DNA from: Morinoia aosen
Lineage: Eukaryota; Arthropoda; Malacostraca; Amphipoda; Talitridae
DNA: 64,000 nucleotides
Assembly: GCA_030386875.1 (NCBI GenBank)
Contig: CM059568.1
Coordinates: 23,802,120 to 23,866,119 of the forward strand
Reading direction: 5' to 3'
Below the pieces are notes generated by a model. It did not search any database. It was not told where the DNA came from and worked only from the letters and a program-made list of their open reading frames with translations. Positions within the stretch are counted from its first letter, which is position 1. Each line of letters starts with the position of its first letter. Positions 36,598-50,500 of this stretch are shown in pieces. The position numbers and the translations under genes are program-made.

Positions 36598-38468
36598 AGA
36601 GTGCAATTAACTTAAATTATAGGAAAATTGAGAGGAAATCCATCCTTCACTTGAGCAGAATACACTCGGTAACAGCAGAAGCAACGCAAACCCTTCTCCC
36701 CGTTACAACAGAAGCTACCGAGTTTCAGACAACCACAGCTGATGCCGTCCTCAGTGAGACCAACACACACTGGTACAGTGCAAAAGACTCGCAACACGCT
36801 CACAGTGCGAGACTACAAACGATAAGTGCCGAACTTAAAGAGCGAAAAAGAGAAGAAGTAACCAGGATCAGTTCTCCTGAGCGTAAAAATGAAATACGTC
36901 TTCCGATTGCCGATGAGAAAAGGCAGTAGAAAAAGATTGTCCTAAACATACAAACATAAACATACATTCTCCTAAACATAGACAAAAATTTGCAAAAAAA
37001 AATCATCATAAAGCCATCACAACGCTCTCAGTAAACATGAAAAAATAACTAATTCACCTGCATGCATTCACACCAGCGAACGCCATCGCTACTTTAGATC
37101 ATCAGATTTTAATTTATTAACCCTACTTCTCGCTTCCAAACTTGCGTCTTACTCTAAGGATTATTTTTCAGTTACGTGTTGTAATGTCACGAATAATAAT
37201 TTAAAATAACAAGGTATAAAATTTTGCCTTTCAACCCTACGAGACCGGAGGCCCTGAACTCGAATGTTAAACGTTAAACCGCACAAAGTCAATTCAAACA
37301 CAAGAGAGCAGACTTTTGCAATGGCTAACCATGAGGTTTGCACACGCTTGATTGATTATTTACAGCTGGTGCCACATTTTTCTTCGCGTACTGGGTAAAG
37401 TACCAAAACCAAAGTACAGCAGTACAGCAGCAGATTCGGAAATTATCGAAAATTCAGTACAGCGGCCTGGTAGGTCTAATACCTTGTATCCGATGTTGTA
37501 CCGATCCAGCAACTATTAAAGCGTCTGATGAACATATGTCGGCCTGCATTGGTAGACAACATAGCACACACATCGTATTACCATCAACGTGATCGATTAC
37601 GCGCCCATCAACATTCACCTCCGATGTGGGCTGTAGTAACATTAAACTAAAAAAGCAGATATAAAGCGATGGTAAGAAGTTTGATTATTATTATTGTTTG
37701 AGGTCGCTTTTCCACCGGGGTCGCCAGCTAATAGCAAATAAGAAGTTTGATGTTCAGTAACGTTAAAAGAGTGGTCAGCATCATGCAGTTCCGAATGACT
37801 GGAGTTGGTGAGTCGTGTTTTCCAAATTTTTCTCTAGAATTCGCGATTCCACTTGATGAGTCAAAAGCAAGAATTAATCAAGACCGTCCTAAGCCATAAT
37901 AAATGTTCTTTCTTGTAACTTTTTCATTTGAAAATAAATACTATTCGCAACCTTTTTTTTAACCCATTTAATCCCTCAGTAACGCTCTCCGACAGAAAAT
38001 TTTCTCTTCCATTTAGAAACATGTTAAAAAAGACACTGCTTCCAGATTTTCTCATTAAACCTCTCCATGATATATCAGACACAGAAATTGTAAACGTAGT
38101 TTTATTAATCAATACTTTCATTGCATTTTTCACCGTCGAAGATTTAAAAGCATTTTTGTATCGGTTTTCCATTGTGACTTACGGTTTTCCATTGCGACTA
38201 TATAGGTAAGTATATTGAGAACTTCATTATGGAATGCATTCAAGGATGTGCCATAATCAACAGATATGCTTCTTACGAAACTCCACATCGGAAAGAAATG
38301 AAGTGAATAAGCGAAGACACAATTTTGAGTGGTGCACACAGACCCTTTCATTCTCACTATACACATGCGCAGAGCTTTTCTACTGATTATTGAAGTGATG
38401 TATAAGAACGAGTTTGGCTAAAGGGCGGGCGCAGCAATGAAGAAAAGCCATAGCGAAGAGCTGCTCCA
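36598..38468. other. Spacer and probable 3' UTR of GGCT
   Basis: No supported gene. The GGCT stop is at 38469 on the minus strand. A minus-strand AATAAA (plus-strand TTTATT at 38101-38106) could end a 3' UTR of about 370 nt. Confidence 0.35.
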
Positions 38469-38552
38469 TTACTTCTGCTTGAGGTTGAGCTGCACATCCA
38501 CCTCCTGGTCGTAGCCGTTGTGTTCGATGTTCTGCAGGAACTCCTGGTACTC
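38469..38552 (-). CDS. Ggct: GGCT last exon
   Basis: The acceptor on the minus strand is GCTGCTCAG. It encodes 27 residues ([20 protein letters not shown] and seven more) and a TAA. It matches the conserved C-terminal helix of the family. Confidence 0.85.
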   Translation of the reverse strand, partial: EYQEFLQNIEHNGYDQEVDVQLNLKQK

Positions 38553-41500
38553 CTGAGCAGCGGCAACAACTCATTATCACCCAACAAACGAGACATTCTC
38601 AAATTTTAAACTTATAACATCCTGCAACTTAAAAGATACAGAACACAAGTTTGATTCTTATCAGACTTATAGGATATGAATCAGGTAACCATGTAAACTT
38701 TTTGAAGTAAAATAATGCAGATTTAAATTTATCTTTTTTATTCGAAAATGGTTACGATCTTAATTTCAGATGGTGTCTTCTTAAAAATTCTTGACTTGAA
38801 ATGTGAATGTGCGCCGAACACAAATCCCTATCAAAGAATAAACAATGACGTCTGATTCAATTAACTTCATTTACAACGTCAGAACTACATCAAACAGCGA
38901 TGCTCTGAAAACAAAAAATGATTCAGGTATGACGGTATGTAGCCGAGACATATGTAAAAGAAAAAACATTACCTTTAAAATAAACATGTGAACAAGTCTT
39001 AAGCTTAATTTGTGTTGGACTGTGCTTTATGTAAGGAAATCATTGATAAATCTAGTTTTTCATGGAAAACGACTTTGAAACAACACAATCGTGTGGAAGT
39101 CAAGCTTCGAAGTTGTCTTACAGACAACACGGGGAAATCTCGCACAATTTACGATCCAAACAAGGAAAGGAAAAAAACTAGTGAGTACGAGCCAGGTAAC
39201 AAATGCTAAAATGAATAGAATTTTTTTTAGAAAAATGCAGAAGTAAGATACCTGCGGCAGATCGTACTCCTTAGCCCCCTTGCAGATGACATCGAGGTAG
39301 ACTTTAGAAGGGCGGCGGTCCTGCTCCAGCGGGCGGATGAGCTGGTAGGTGCGCGCCTGCACCGTCTCGCCCGTCGACCTCAGCACCACGGGCACCTGCA
39401 GCGGCCTGTACACCCCCACGTGCTCGTTGTCGCCGTCCAGCTTCACTCCCTCCTGTCTGGGCAACAAAAATTGTCGTATTCATTTTGTGGCAACATAGCG
39501 TTATAGTATTAAATGTGCTATAGTATTATGTGTGCTATAGTATTATGTGTGCTATATTATTCATTTTGTGGCTACAATATCACATCTCACCGTACAGGTC
39601 TACAAGCAAACAGAATAATGAAAAGAATTTATTCACACGATTCTTGTTGTCTCACACATATAACATTTGTGCACCGCGATGATAGTTAATGGGCAGTACC
39701 TAGAAAAATATTAGGTCATCTAGTTGTTTTCATATATTCCATGGTGGTAACGGGAATGAAATCAATATATGACTGAAGTAACACAAGCTGGTTTGAAAAT
39801 TACTTTTCTCTAGGCTCCAGTGTTGCCATGGACATGAGATCTTGTCATGTCCATGAATGAAAATAAAATAATATCCCTTGCAGCCGCCGCTGCTATGAAC
39901 GAAGGTGAGTCGTGTAGTCACACTTTTAGTCTTAGCCTTTTGCGACACCGCCCTCGTCAGGGACTTACATCAGAGCACCGTCTTTTACGCGCTTACTTCA
40001 GCCACGAAGTAACGGAGTATTTTCGCTCGAGTACCCAGACTCCTTAAAAAGGGGGAGAACATGAAAAAGCCCAGCAGCATGAAATGTTTCAAAAGCAGCA
40101 TGCAGCATGCATTCGCCCCTCCTTGTTTCATGCGTACAATCGCTACGACATTCTTTATCCAAAAAAGCTGGCTGCCTATTCCTCCATACAAATAAACATT
40201 ACTTTCAACGTTTTCTCAGACTTCATTATTTTTAAAAGTTTCCACAGACTCTACTAAATTGGTTTTTGCATAATAGTTGAGTTCATTAACATAATATTTT
40301 GTTTTGGGCAGAAAGTGAGAACGAAAGCCTATTCACATTACATTTACCCACAAATATATCATACTCAGTGGAAAGTACTCTCAACACCATTGCCGCATCT
40401 TCTTCTAGATGCATCTGTAAATTTCTCGTGAGATGATGCACAGGTAATTTTCACCCTTCTTTCAGGAATTCTGAAAACTAATCGTGATTTTGAAAATTTC
40501 TTTCAAATAGCCTCTTCCAACATTTTTCCGACATTGGTCATCATGTTCAGGTCAAGAGTCTGAGCAGGCCAACTCGTCAAGAAACTCTGCCCCCAAGAAT
40601 GTATTACCACGTTCCGAGCCTTGCGGTATGGATCTTCGTCCAGCAACGAAACTGGTAGTTGAACATAAGCGCGTCGTACGCTAAAAATTGCATGTAGCTT
40701 AAGAAGCTTAAGCTGTTCAAGAAATAATTTTATCCGAACTAAACGTTCTGAGCCAGTAATGACAAGTCCCACACAACCGCAGAATTTGCTCTTAACTCAA
40801 CCGCCATGCTGACAAGTTGAGGAGAGCCGTTTCGTTATTTATTCAAGCGAAGGTTTCGATGCTGGAAATCAAGCTTTAAATCTCATATGCAAAAAAATAG
40901 TCTAGAAACTTATAAAAACCTTTCTTCCAGACTTTCAAATAAAACGGCGAGAAATTGACTTTGCATTCTCGATATCATTTCCAGAAAATATCGATTTGAT
41001 CTTCCCATTTAGATGTATTGAACGTCTGATAATTCAAGGCCACGACTTTAATGACCTACACTCTTTACAACGACTATCATTACGAGTTCTTTAACGTTTC
41101 TTGACCCATGAACGATAACGACAATATCAGTAATTGCCAAGCATATTTCATGGTGAAGCAAAATGTTTCTTTTTTCTTGGGTTGATGGAACTTAACCCTT
41201 TGATGCTGCTCTCTTAGTACTTAATTAAAATGATAGTTCAAGAACACTTTTCATGAGATCTGAGTAATTAAAACATTAAATTTTGTGGTAAATTTCACCG
41301 AATAATTTTTTTTACAATATACCTTAAATATATAAATGCAATATTTTATTTCGTCAATTAAGGTTGCTAGAAAAAATTGGTAAAATTTCCCGAATTTTAG
41401 ACGAAACCGTTTATGTTATTTTCTTGTAGCGTAAATTTGTTCGTCTAAAACACATAGAATATTCTTTACATTCATAAACTCGTATGTTGCATAGAATATT

Positions 41501-44500
41501 AACACCTTTAATATCATAGTCTACTACTCCTTATTCATCTATCAGTACAGTAAAACTCCTAAAATTCGAACATTTTGCTATTCCGGATATTAGGAAGTTT
41601 TCGGATTTCGGGAAGGACACATTTAGCATTGTGTACCCTCAAATTTTTTTTTCTATGAAAAAATTTTCTTTCTCAAAAGAAAACATATTACTCGTTTTCT
41701 ACGGCCAACTGAATCATAAAAATTTCAACTAAGGGTCTAAACTCTAAAGCTTAATGACTGTTAAAAGGTCAAATCAAACAACTGTTCGTGGAAATGTATT
41801 ATTTGTGAACTTAAAGAGTGTCTACCATGACAAGGTATGACGCAAACTGAAAATATGCAGCAATATAAATATTTATGCCTAACATATATTGAATATATAT
41901 TATTAAACACAAAAAGATATGCATAAGCTGATTGTAGAAAACTAAATTTCAAATATTTATTTTGTAGAAATTTAGTATAGTTGAAAGCATTGTATTGTTC
42001 ATTTAGACAATATGTAGTTAAAAATTAGACAAATACAACAGGTAACAACACACATAATGAAACAGCAATTTCAAATGTGGTTGAACAGAAACTGGCTAAC
42101 TGTAATCATTTATCATGCTTCTCTATCATTATCAGTAAAATCAAAGGACTCTTGTATACCTTTCTTGATGCTTTGGCGGACTTCGTTCAATTTTGCGTTG
42201 CTTGCTTTACGAGAAAGTAATGTTGTTTTTAAGTTATACGCCTGCAATGTGTCATCACCGTTGAAACAAGGAGTCATTTCCATAAATTCTATAACTTTAT
42301 CTATGTAGGATTCTGCTTCATTCCACGTTGTTTTACCTTGGCATTCATTGTCAGTAAGGTTGCTTTCGCTACTATCAGGATTCGGCAAGCATTCAATGTT
42401 CTCATAATTTTTTGGAGCGGAGTGTATAATCTCGTCTATGTCTTCCATCCACTTTTCCACATCCTCACGTTCAATATCTGCGAATGCGCCGCTTGATGAA
42501 GCAAAGTGAAATGATTCATTAATTAACTCTTTATTTCGTGACTTTACGGAATTGTTGTGGTCATGGTATGCTTCATTCATTGACTTGATGCCATGCAACA
42601 ATTGATGCCATGCATTCGAGAGAGTTTCGCATTTCACTGTGTTCCACGCTGACGCTATCGCATACAAAGCGTGTTTGATGGTAAAGCAGCGCTGAAATTC
42701 GCCAGGATGTGTGTCGCCATGTATCATTTGAAGAATGAAATTTCTCTTGTAGACGCATTTCAAGCTTTGTATTACACCTTGATCCATAGGTTGGATCAGT
42801 GCCGTAACATTTGGGAGAAAATAACATGCGAATATATTGCCATCATCAGAAACCAGTTTCGTTTCCTCTGGATGCGCTGCACAGTTATCTAAAAGAAACA
42901 CGCACTTTGCACGAGGCTTTCCCACTGCTCGCAAATTTTTTTTCTACTGCTGGAACGAATTCATTGAAAAACCATTCTTTGAAGATGTATTTGTTCATCC
43001 GTGCATTAGGTTGTGAACCATATGTGACTGGCAAATTATGCGTTCCTTTCAATGCTCTTGGATTTTTTGACTTTCCAATCACTAGAAGTTTTAATTTGTG
43101 CTTCCCAGAAGCATTGGCGCAGGTTAATACCGTAACTCTTTCTTTATTCTTTTTAAATCCAGTTGTTGTTGCTTCTTCATTTGCAGCAAGTGTTTTACTA
43201 GGTAGGCATTTCCAATTGAGCCCTGTCTCGTCGCAGTTATAAATTTGATCGGGCGTAAGTTCATTTTTTTCATAACATTTTCAAAGGTGTTCTTGAAGAC
43301 TGTTGCTGCATCTGCGTCTGCGATCGCTTTTTCCCAGAAATACTTAGCTGTCGTATGCCATGCCGTTGCTTGAGTGATCGCAACAAACCTCGACTAAATG
43401 TAATATCCGAAGTTATTTTCATTTCTTCCTTCAATATCTTAGCTCTAGCAATCAACAATGGGCCTGATACAGGTACACCTTCCTTCCGTTTTTTTTTAAA
43501 CCAAGCGTACAAACATTTGTCAAAAGTCACATCTCTTGGTTGGTGTAATGTTTTCCTTCCTAACATTCTTTTACATTGGGAATTACCAACGGCAGCCAGA
43601 ATTTTACTCTTTTTTTTTTTAACATCACAAATGGTAGAAATACCAATTTTATATCGTCTTTTAATTTCTTTATATGACATTCCTTCTTCTATGCATTGCA
43701 GTACTTGCCGTTTTTCCACAAGAGTTAATACCTTATATCTTGCTATTGCTCGTTGCTGTTCTTTTCGTTCAGACGCCATTATGGGTTTCTCGATGAATAA
43801 GTTATAACCACCTATCGATGTATTATCGATGAATCTGTGGTATAAATAAATCATTGAGAAATACATCTAAAGACCAGTTGTACGTTTTGAACGATATTGT
43901 AACTAAGAGTAACATGGTAACTTTACAACACGAATTGTTTGTATTACGCACACATACACGGCTACTGCTCACTTACAATCCTGTTGCTTAGGTAAAGTTA
44001 TGAATTTGCCCGGTTAGCAACAGATGACGCTACTGTCGGTTCGGATTTTAGAAATTTCGGGTTTTAGGGTGTCGGATCTTACGAGTATTTCGAATTTTGG
44101 GATTACGGATTTTAGGAGTTCTACTGTACTGTAATACAGATGAGAGCAAATTCCCTGTATATTTGGCAATCCCGTCGATGTTAATGTAATACGGCTGCAA
44201 ATACAAGAACAAAGAAATTAATGTACGACCTAATAGAATCGTATAGCAATAATAATACCTGTCGAGCAAGTAACTAATGCAATGAATTGTAAGCTTTCTT
44301 GAACTAATAAATTCAAGAAGCGCTGAAAAATGAATGTTCATAGATGCATAGAGGCGCAACAGTGCAGTTTGCAACCGAAAAAATGATCATTTCCAGTTTA
44401 ACATAACTACAGTAAAATTGAAGGTTTACTGACTAAGAAGATTTGAACTTAATTAAAGTGTTCCATGGTAAAGGTATTTCATTTCCAAAATCAATCTTGA

Positions 44501-47500
44501 CCTTTTTCACCTTGAATAATAATATGAATATATTTCTAAGTTTAGGGAAGACGTTAAGTGAGCTTAAAACAAAGGTAGCTGATATCGTAGATATTGCCTG
44601 CGGTTATGTACCGAAGAACCGGGTTCAGTAGCACTGCTGCGCAACTGAACAAAACCGGTCCGAGAGGCTGCAGCTAAACTCTTACAAGGTCAGCGGGCCA
44701 GCTGAGGCCCACAAGAACTGTAGCGCGGCTGAGGGCGAGCTTATGTAAAGTTAGCAAGCTCTTGCTATAAATAGAACAGGACTGCAGCTGGTGAAGAACA
44801 TCATCAGAAGAAGGAGCCTAGCAAGACATGATTACAATCGGTTACCTCAGTTGCACGTTGCCATCGAGCGCCAACAGTTCATTCGGAGTCGAGATAACAC
44901 ACCGTCTTAATTGAAAGCCTAAGCAGTCTATTCGAAGACGGTTCTCACTTTCTTCAATTTAACGTGAGTATACAGAACCTCAAAAATATTATACTTGACC
45001 GCGTTTCGCGCGTAAACTCTCACCGCCAATACCGCAGTAAAGCGACAGAAAAACAACGGCGTTGCGGATGAGAAGTACAAGTGACTAATACGAGTACCTC
45101 AACAAGAAAATGGTGATTTTTTCAGTTGTACAATTGTATTCAATATATTTTTTATGAGGTAAGCCATGATTGGTTTAATTTTCTAAACATGGAAAGCTAT
45201 CTGCGGTAATTGTGATTGGAATATGAAAGTGATGCATAACTTTGAAATTGAATATTTCTAGTGAAAGAGGTATGCTTGATGTTAAATTTGAAAATCACAG
45301 CATAATCTACAGATATTTACAGCTTAGATTGTTTAAAAAAGCTTTCTCACGAGTAGCTGCACAACTAACTTGATTAATCTATTCTGCTGAACTGAAACAA
45401 TGAAGACGCAATTCGTTGCAACAAATACGGCATCCTACGCAGTGCAATTGCCGTTGTCAAGAGCATGGCTACACACCCGTCAACATATAATGTGACTGGT
45501 ACAGGGTGCTTTGTAAATACGGGATCTGAAAAAATCTTCAATAACTTTAGATACAATGAACGGATTTTTGAAAATCAAATGGCAGGCGAATCCTAAGATT
45601 AAAATCTTTCATTTGAACTAATTTTTGATAATGGCATACTTCATGTGGCGTCCACTCGACTGCAAGCAATATTGGGCGCGTGTTCGCATGGTTCTCATTG
45701 TAGCACTGGTGAGGGTGTTTCAAGAGACAGTACGACCCTCTTTTTGCTGGGTGTACAATCTGAGAGTACAGCCTTTCAAGAGAGAGTACAACCTCTGGTA
45801 CAACTTCGCTGGGCTACGACAATGCTCCTTCCACTAGAGAAGTATGCAGTGCTTATGAAAGCTAATTGTTCCTTTGTCCAGTTCGTCATCTTGGCGGCAG
45901 TTTCAAAGCAGGGTGAATTTTACTGTGTCCTCTGATTCTTATTTTGACTATTTTGTCATAAATATGCAGACACCAAATAAAAGATATTAACCTCAGAATT
46001 CTACTGCCGTTCTGTTTTCAACAATTCGTTCATTGTATCAAAAGTTATTAAATATTTTTTAGGGTCCCATTATTAAAAAAAAATTCGTACTTTAAAAATA
46101 AGGCTATCTACAAGGGATCAAAAACTTAAACGTAACGTACCAAAAAGTAGCATAGCATTATATATATTCCTGTACATTTGAGATTTGAAACTTCAACTAA
46201 AATGATAAAATCAAACAGAACGAAATATTTCGAAATGAACATGTACTATAAATCGCACAATAAACAACGAAACTCATGAAACACGGCACCAAAGAACATT
46301 CGTCACATAAAATACAAATGCATCAGTACCTGGGCACAAAACCCTTGTGGTGATCCCAGCGGCAAGCCGCGGACCCCCACAAGACCTGAGAAAAGCTGCC
46401 TCCAGACTACAACCGCATCCGTTCCAGAGCACCTCCGGACCCGAAGCGCCTAGTCAACCAAACACGGGACCTGGGAGAAGCCGCCTCGCGACTATGAGAA
46501 AAGGTGCCCGTAAGCTACAACGGCTTCCTGCCTCCAGCACCACAGGCCCACAAACTCGCGACCAATCAGGACTCACGCCCGGACTCAGGGCTTGCACTCG
46601 AGGCCTACATAAGGCGACCCCAACAAGGCTCGCAAGCACTCAAGCCCTCGTCCTCGTTCAAGTCACATCTCCAGCACCAGCCTCGTGTTCCTGCATCTAG
46701 CTTCCGAGATCGACTTTGTCTCTCGCGTACCTGCACCAAGCTCCGGAGACCGGCCCTGCCTATCGACGCTTCAAGGTGTTTCAAAGCCTAAAAAAAGTCA
46801 CGTTGCAACGCCCCGCGCCGGCGTCGTCGGCCAAGCCGCCCTACGACATCTCTCGCCCGCTCCGGCCGGCTAGCCTCGCCGTAGCTACTTATCAGCTACA
46901 ACGGTGAACCGCGTGGCGGCTGGGCCCGACCCAGCTGACTAGCCTCGTCTCGGCGCCCCGCTAGCACCAGCTGACCTGTTCGTAACAGTCGCACGACGTA
47001 GCACCAATCATCACGTCTCGCCGCTGCGTTCGTAAGTAACGTCCTAGCGGACGTTACCCGCTATTGGTGCTTGTTTCAATCATTACGTAATTTATGTCAT
47101 TTTCGAATAGGATTGTATTTCAATCATCACGTATTAGTACTATTCTCGCATAGGATTGTGTTTCAATCATTACGTCATTCCCGAATAGGATTGTGCTTCA
47201 ATCATCACGTATTTGTGCTATTCTCGCATAGGATTGTGTTTCAATCCTTACGTCATTTCCGAATAGGATTGTGCTTCAATCATCACGTATTTGTGCTATT
47301 CTCGCGTAGGATTGTGTTTCAATCATTACGTCATTCCCGAATAGGATTGTGCTTCAATCATCACGTATTCGTGCTATTCTCGCATAGGATTGTGTTTCAA
47401 TCATTACGTCATTCCCGAATAGGATTGTGCTTCAATCATCACGTATTTGTGCTATTCTCGCACAGGATTGTGTTTCAATTTATGTCATTCTCGAATAGGA

Positions 47501-50500
47501 TTGTACTCCAATCACCACATATTTGTGCTATTCTCACATAGGATTGTGTTTCAATCATTACGTACTTCTCGAATAGTATTGTATTTCAACCATCACGTAT
47601 TAGTGCTGCGTTCCAATCATTACGTAATTTACGAGTAACGAACAGTGCTCATAGTAGTCACCGAGGGCCCAGTGTAATGGTCCGTGTTCCGTGTACCTAA
47701 CAGTCACCAATATAATTACCGTGTTACCCCCGTGTTGTCCATATCCTGCCGAATACGGTTGTACCTCAGGCACTCGCTTCGGGCTATCCTATCACGAAAA
47801 AGATAGCTCAAAGTCTGCCCGAAGCGTGTTGCAGCCTGGGGGAGAACACCACACCCTTATTACCTCCCACTCTCTCCAGTCAACGTTTACAAGAAGATAT
47901 GAAGGCCATGCACAAGTGCAGAGGAATTTTTTTACACTTTTCAAGACAGACACTTCGTAATTCAGCCGGAGTCTATGCGTTGCATTTATCAAAAAGAATT
48001 TCCAGTCGCGTCAAACCGAACACTATCAAATGGATTTAAATCCTGAGATCGTTACAGCTACTCTAAAGTCCTGATTGTCTTGAGCTACCAATCTGAAGTG
48101 TATTTCAATCAATTTTCAGGTCGTTTCCTTGCTGAAATGCCTTTTCAACCTGAGGATTTGAGCCTAAGTAGGGTGTTCAGATAAAATTTTACAATGATTA
48201 ATCGAATTCGTTTTTTCACCCCTAGGAAGCCATCGTCTCGCAGATAAAAAGTAATTAAATGGGAGATATTCCCACTTCAATGTTTTAAGGTAGTTTTCGT
48301 AGGTCGCTTGCAAGTTTTCGCTGCCGACAAACGGTCCTATTATACTTACTAACAAACAAGCTAATATTTTGGTTTCACCTGATTACATACTATAATTAAA
48401 ACAGTCATCTTCTCCGTTAAAAAAACATTAGCACATTCCAATCAAGTAGCGTCTAGTTTTAAGCCATAAGTTGGACTCTTCCAGCAGTGCCGTGCTTCAG
48501 ATCTTTACACAAAGCTTTGGCAATTTTTTGTTAAGCAACGCTCTTACTTTCTGATGCTATGTGATCCACCAATTCAATTTGACACATTTTGGCCTTTTTC
48601 TTCACTATCAGAAGAAACTTGAAATAATCTCGTTGCAATAGCTTGTGTGGAGCATCTAATCTTACCCTATTATCCCCTTCCTTTACACTTCCATTCCAAA
48701 TGAATGGCCTGTACACATAGAACTCATAGGAATACCAAGTTTCTTTGTTCTTTTCCAATATCCATCAACTCCCAAGTGTAATTATATCATATTCCTTACT
48801 TGAAAACTGTGTTCTTGGGTTTCGGCGCAAAGAGGACCCTGAGTGATTTTTATTCGACAGGAGTTGTTTGTTCACCGTTTCGTCTCCTTGACAACGGGAA
48901 ACCGATTTATAATAGTTTGGATGGTTTACAAGAATAACATTCTAAGCCTTTAACAAGTTGATACAATTAAAGCGTAACAATTTCAACGACTTCTTATCAC
49001 CTTACAAATACTTCTTGCACCCGCCCCCGAGTTATTTACGTATCTTCAATAATTGTGCAATTAGCAATAAACGTTCCAATTCTATGTACATAGTTTTCAT
49101 CAAGTTCAATTCACTTTTTAAGTAGAAGCTCCAACTCCCAAAAATGTATACAAAAACATTTAATAATGTAAAATGTTACTTATTAGTATACATACTACAC
49201 TTATTATAACATGCATAACTACTAAAAGGTACAACATAACTGCATAACAAGAGCAAAGCTCCGTATCAAGGTGCTCCAAGGCATAACTACATACGAAAAG
49301 GATGACTACTTGTCACGGTATGGCGAGGCATAGCTACCAAGTAACCATAAAAGTTCCGTCCGTTTTTAAAGAAAAAAATTAAATCGCTTCACAGTATGTA
49401 TAACTTATATTTAATTTTAGAAGTAATCGCCATCGGCATACAGCACCTTCTGCCAACGTGTCTACAGCTGTTCAATCCCCTTGTGGTAAAACTTGGTGGT
49501 TTTGAACGCAAAGAAGTCCGTGAGGGCTTGGCGCAAGTCTGCTTCATTATTGAAGGATTCCCCATGAAGAAGCTTATCCAGGGAGTAGAAGACGTGGTTA
49601 TTAAATTACGCAAGGTCAGGTGAATCAGGTGGAGGGCACAAAGTCTCCACCCAAGTTTTTGTATGGTTTCCCTGACGACTCGCGCGACACGCGGGCCTGG
49701 CGGTGTCATGGAGGAAACGCACACCTTCGCGATTCCCCAGTTCTGGCTCCTTCTGGCGCAATATCTGCAGCACACGTTCCAATTGCTGCGAGTAGTGGTA
49801 TCCAGTGTCCGTTTGGCCCGTTGGTAGCAGCTCACAATGAACCACTTGACGATCTGTCCACCAGATACAAAGCATAATCTTGTGTGGGTTCATAGGCGGT
49901 CTTGCGGTGTGAGGGACAGCATCTTGAGGTGATAACCTATGTCTGGAACGCTTGAGAGTTTTGTACAAAACCCACTTTTCATTACTGGTCAGCACTCGAT
50001 TAAATAAGGATGCAGTACGGTGGCGAGAAAGCAACTCGTCTCTTGTGGACCTCCAACAGCATGTGTGCAGAACCCACTTCCTCAGTTTATTTGTCTCATC
50101 TATGCTGTGCAGCTGAAGTCTAACCGTTTCATCAGAAACATTGAACTGTCCTGCAAGTTCACCACACGTTAGACTACTGTCCTGTTCAATGGCCGCATTC
50201 AGGACACCGTCATTCAAGACATGTGGTCATCCACTGCGAGGCTCATCAAGGAGGCACAAATCTCTGGACTTGAATTTTTGAAACCAAAGCATTGCAGTAC
50301 GTTCATTCACAGCACTTTCCCCAAACGCTTGACATATGCGGTAATTTTATGCAGCTGCTGATAAGCCCACTTTGAAGTCGGAAAGAAAATAGCCCAGAAC
50401 GAGATGTGTAGACTCTTATATCCTTCTCTACTGCTGTCGGCTTATAGCTGATGGCCAAGCACGGTGCACGTGTTTTTACAACGTCCGATGTTACTACTTT

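Larger units (their letters stand above)
38553..41547 (-). other. GGCT intron sequence between the last two exons, and next to the Tigger element
   Basis: The intron 38553-39251 is ordinary. From 39457 the large intron begins. A short tandem repeat lies at about 39500-39570 (units like CTATAGTATTATGTGTG) between two TATTCATTTTGTGGC copies, and a transposase remnant near 40503-40640. Nothing else is recognisable up to the Tigger element. Confidence 0.4.

Noticed and set aside
36651-36929. A 92-codon frame with a Thr/Glu-rich sequence
   Set aside because: No domain, start context or neighbouring exons; it is adjacent to SINE copy E and likely chance.
42811-43807. Plus-strand open frames of 143 and 150 codons
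   Set aside because: They lie opposite the minus-strand Tigger transposase, whose domains are recognisable; these are shadows.
46347-46907. Several overlapping frames in the GC-rich island
   Set aside because: All frames are open because stop codons are rare in GC-rich sequence. No domain or splice signals support any of them.
47071-47541. A 156-codon frame made of 26-residue repeats
   Set aside because: The 78-bp minisatellite unit is a multiple of three, so an open frame is expected by chance; the sequence is not protein-like.
47063-47640. A CRISPR array
   Set aside because: The repeats are contiguous variants of one unit with no unique spacers, in a eukaryotic intron; it is a minisatellite.
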